This document shows, one piece after another, positions 5,723 to 7,528 of a DNA stretch of 7,528 nucleotides. A model generated the notes under the pieces. That model ran no database searches. It saw only the letters and a list, made by a program, of their open reading frames with translations, and was not told the DNA's origin. A program made the translations under genes and the position numbers. Position 1 is the stretch's first letter. The number at the start of each line of letters is the position of its first letter. The stretch comes from Nitrososphaerota archaeon (GTDB taxonomy: Archaea; Thermoproteota; Nitrososphaeria; Nitrososphaerales; JAGGXQ01): contig JAGGXQ010000006.1 in NCBI GenBank assembly GCA_021162925.1, positions 1 to 7,528 on the forward strand. Reading direction: 5' to 3'.

Positions 5723-5807
5723 ATCGCACCACCTGTAGCACGCATGGGTTGCAAGCGTGCTCACCCATCACACGCCGCCGTCTTGCGTGCCCCTTCGGTG
5801 GTGCGAT
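5723..5807 (-). ncRNA. Unidentified 85-base structured element, probable small RNA gene
   Basis: The ends are a perfect 11-bp inverted repeat, ATCGCACCACC (5723-5733) and GGTGGTGCGAT (5797-5807). Inside are a 7-bp hairpin (5737-5743 with 5755-5761, loop 11) and a 5-bp hairpin (5771-5775 with 5785-5789, loop 9), giving a three-way junction. The minus strand is preferred. An AT box, TAAAGCTTTTA (5827-5837), lies about 26 bases upstream of the first stem base, so transcription would begin at the stem. The opposite end is followed by AACTTTTTAACC, a T-run as in archaeal terminators. It starts 5 bases after the pheT stop. It has no T-loop sequence, so it is not a tRNA, and no known class was recognised. 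It could instead be a pheT 3' UTR structure, a leader, or a small mobile repeat (MITE). Confidence 0.5.
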
Positions 5808-5812
5808 CATCT

Positions 5813-7423
5813 TTAAGATTCTAGGCCTAAAAGCTTTACCAAGGGCTCCAGGTCGAGCTCGAAGGCCGAGACGGGGACCCTGAGCCCGAACCTTTCGAGC
5901 ACGTCGGGCCCAACCTCGCCCAAGAAGCCGACCTCTTCGCCACCCACCTTGACGGAAGCCGACCTCCCGGGTATCATGAAGGGGAGCTCCAGGCCCTCGG
6001 TTTCGGGATCGATCCCCATGGTGTTGCGGATCAGGGAAGTCAGGTGGGACTTGATGTCGGTGTAATCGGTGTCGGAGCTGGCTATGCACGCCGAAAGGTG
6101 GTACGATTCGCCGCCGTCGAAGACCCTCCCCACCTCGAATATCTTCTGGGGGTACTCCTCGTCCAGGTTCCTGGCCAGGGTTAACAGCAGGGAGGGGAGG
6201 AGCATGTCCCTGAGCGCCTCGTATTCCGAGCTCTTCGGGTTCTCGACCCTGAGCCCCTTACCGCCCCTGTTCATGTAATCGTAGAGCGCCCTACCGCTCA
6301 AGAGGGAGAAGTTCACGACCTCGATCATCCCCAGCCCTATCATGGCCTCCCTGAATTCGTCCAAGAGCTTCAGCTTCGCATCCTTCGAGCCCGATCCCTT
6401 GAACCTGGGCAACTTCGGCGTGAGCCTGTAGACCCCGTAGCCGAGCATGATCTCCTCGGCTATGTCGACCGGGTGCATTACGTCGATCCTGTATCTGGGT
6501 ATTTCGAGCTTCAGGGAGCCCTTAGAGGCGGTGGCGTCGATCCTGCACCTCCTCAGGCATTCGACGGCCTCTTCCGGGGATAGCTTGAGCCCCAGCAAAT
6601 CCGTCAAAGGCTCCAGCTCGACCTCCATCCGGATCGGCTTCATGTCCGGCATGAAGACCCTTCGATCCCCGTAGACCACCTCGACCCCGCATAGCTCTTC
6701 CGCGATCTCCGAGAGGGTTGCGGCTATTATCGAGACCACGTCCTCGACCAGCCTCATATCCGTCCCCGTCACGTCGACGAACAGGTTCCTGGTATCTTCG
6801 CTCACCCTGGTCATATCTCCGTTCACGATGGGTGGGAAGGCGAGGACCCCTCCCTTCGAGTCTAGGAGCATCGGGTATCCCTTCCCCTCCACTATGTAGC
6901 CATACCTCCTCCCCACCTCGGTCTCCCTCAAAACCTCCTCCACGCTCATATCCCTCTCGGCATCTAGGGGCCTGAACCTGAACGACGGGCCCTTGAGCGT
7001 GTAGGTGAGCGGGGGCTTTATCGCATCTAGGTCGTGCAGGCCTATCGATACCTTCCTCCTGCCCCTACCCAAGCCCTCGTGAAGGTCCTCCTGCATCCCT
7101 ATGAGCTGCTTTATCGCTTCGTCGTCCAGCTTCAAGCCCTTAGCAACCACGCAGAGGATGTAGGGCCTGACCGAAGAAACCCTTTCATCTACCAGCACCT
7201 TGATCCCGCTCCTCTTCACCTCGAACTTTGGCATGCCGACCTCGATCCCGAGCAGGCCCTTCAGCCCCCTCTCTATCCCCCAGCGGGTCGAGTAGTCGGG
7301 CCTGTTCGGGTTGTATTCGACCTTGACGTAATCCTCCCCAACGTCCTCTAGGTCGAGGCCCAGGTATGGGAGCTTTTCGAGGAGCTCCTCCTTCCCCATC
7401 CCCAATCTGGGGAGGTTCGACAA
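5813..7423 (-). CDS. pheT: Phenylalanyl-tRNA synthetase beta chain, N terminus uncertain
   Basis: 536 residues as read. PheT pairs with PheS as an (alpha-beta)2 enzyme that charges tRNA-Phe; the beta chain edits Tyr-tRNA-Phe and binds tRNA. It is archaeal/eukaryotic in type, without the bacterial N-terminal OB domain. Visible landmarks are 'VEYNPNRPDYSTRWGIERGL' (35-54), the B3/B4 editing domain around 75-245 with QEDLHEGLGRGRRK (111-124), SIGLHDLDAIKPP (126-138) and 'FPPIVNGDMTRV' (196-207), the B5 domain (about 265-335) ending in DIAEEIMLGYG, and the catalytic-like core with NPKSSEYEALRDMLLPSLL (395-413) and KIFEVGRVF (427-435). The nominal TTG start at 7423 lies in the spacer of an inverted repeat that mirrors the gene start, so the first codons are unreliable; roughly 10-20 genuine residues are probably missing. 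PheS is not in the window. Confidence 0.93.
   Translation of the reverse strand: MSNLPRLGMGKEELLEKLPYLGLDLEDVGEDYVKVEYNPNRPDYSTRWGIERGLKGLLGIEVGMPKFEVKRSGIKVLVDERVSSVRPYILCVVAKGLKLDDEAIKQLIGMQEDLHEGLGRGRRKVSIGLHDLDAIKPPLTYTLKGPSFRFRPLDAERDMSVEEVLRETEVGRRYGYIVEGKGYPMLLDSKGGVLAFPPIVNGDMTRVSEDTRNLFVDVTGTDMRLVEDVVSIIAATLSEIAEELCGVEVVYGDRRVFMPDMKPIRMEVELEPLTDLLGLKLSPEEAVECLRRCRIDATASKGSLKLEIPRYRIDVMHPVDIAEEIMLGYGVYRLTPKLPRFKGSGSKDAKLKLLDEFREAMIGLGMIEVVNFSLLSGRALYDYMNRGGKGLRVENPKSSEYEALRDMLLPSLLLTLARNLDEEYPQKIFEVGRVFDGGESYHLSACIASSDTDYTDIKSHLTSLIRNTMGIDPETEGLELPFMIPGRSASVKVGGEEVGFLGEVGPDVLERFGLRVPVSAFELDLEPLVKLLGLES
5827..5837 (-). promoter_or_regulatory. TATA-like box for the 85-base element
   Basis: The minus strand reads TAAAGCTTTTA inside the last codons of pheT. 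The centre (about 5832) is 25-26 bases from 5807, the 5' end of the structured element, matching normal archaeal promoter spacing. It overlaps codons for Val-Lys-Leu-Leu, so coding constraint could also explain it. Confidence 0.35.
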
Positions 7424-7528
7424 GATACTCCCCAGATTGGGGATGGGGAAGGAGGAGCTCCTCGAAAGCTCCCATACCTGGGCCTCGACCTAGAGGACGT
7501 TGGGGAGGATTACGTCAAGGTCGAATAC
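7313..7528. repeat. Near-perfect inverted repeat at the window edge (probable fold-back artefact)
   Basis: The left arm 7313-7414 (102 bases) is the exact reverse complement of 7428-7528 (101 bases) apart from one base: TTTT at 7374-7377 against AAA at 7465-7467. The spacer is 13 bases (7415-7427). The left arm is in-frame pheT; the right arm carries a frameshift at the homopolymer. The right arm runs to the last base of the window, so its true end is unseen. A small hairpin-forming CCCCA-ATC-TGGGG (7400-7412) sits next to the turn. The pattern is typical of a fold-back chimera at a contig end, and the right arm should not be read as a second gene. Confidence 0.9.

Noticed and set aside
5734..5761. 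H/ACA guide RNA (a minus-strand ACA directly follows the 7-bp hairpin)
   Set aside because: There is no bipartite pocket between two stacked stems at the proper distance from the ACA, and no kink-loop motif.
5737..5768. H-type pseudoknot between ATGGGT and ACCCAT in the small RNA candidate
   Set aside because: The connecting loops are only 1, 5 and 0 bases, too short to form both stems at once, so these are better read as alternative pairings.
5723..5807. tRNA, including split, intron-containing or permuted forms, for the 85-base element
   Set aside because: The length and closing stem are tRNA-like, but no GTTCRANYC T-arm sequence or cloverleaf fits on either strand.
7428..7528. Second, diverging copy of the pheT 5' end
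   Set aside because: It is the mirror of the left arm with a homopolymer deletion that breaks the frame; it is better explained as a fold-back than as a gene duplication.
1..7528. Defence system, CRISPR array, integrase or insertion sequence
   Set aside because: No regularly spaced repeats, no transposase or integrase frames, and every long gene is a recognisable chromosomal family.

Overview
The window comes from a hyperthermophilic or thermophilic archaeon. The evidence is the gene content (archaeal RNase P protein 4, archaeal-type PheT, the archaeal families UPF0292 and UPF0282, a PAC2-type proteasome-assembly chaperone). It is also the heavy use of AGG/AGA for Arg and ATA for Ile, GTG starts, and TATA-like boxes about 25-29 bases ahead of start codons with almost no leader. 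The set fits the Thermoproteota/Korarchaeota side of the tree better than methanogens or haloarchaea, but the exact lineage is inference. The genome is very compact: most neighbouring genes abut or overlap, and three convergent pairs meet or overlap at their stop codons.

Layout, left to right. 1-650 (+): the C-terminal end of a PAC2-family protein, then an Hsp20 small heat-shock protein whose start overlaps the previous stop. 651-1016 (-): a thioredoxin, directly abutting Hsp20 tail to tail. 1017-1229: an intergenic stretch holding the thioredoxin promoter and the promoter of the next gene. 1230-1301 (+): tRNA-Ala(UGC). 1331-1750 (+): a YjbQ/UPF0047 protein with its own TATA box. 1747-3114 (-): glycerate 2-kinase. 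3115-3165: a 51-base divergent promoter with one shared AT box. 3166-4406 (+): branched-chain aminotransferase IlvE overlapping RNase P component 4. 4360-5687 (-): a two-gene operon in which a small Toprim protein (UPF0292) is followed by a metallo-beta-lactamase-fold hydrolase (UPF0282). 5723-5807 (-): an unexplained, highly structured 85-base element that looks like an independent small RNA gene. 5813-7423 (-): phenylalanyl-tRNA synthetase beta chain.

The genes are mostly housekeeping: protein quality control (PAC2, Hsp20, thioredoxin), tRNA supply and maturation (tRNA-Ala, RNase P protein, PheT), and central carbon and amino-acid metabolism (glycerate kinase, IlvE). No defence system, CRISPR array or recognisable transposase is present. 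The two items most worth attention are the 85-base structured element between pheT and the Toprim gene, and a near-perfect 102/101-base inverted repeat at the right edge (7313-7528). The inverted repeat folds the beginning of pheT back on itself and is most probably an assembly or amplification fold-back artefact; it leaves the PheT N terminus unresolved.
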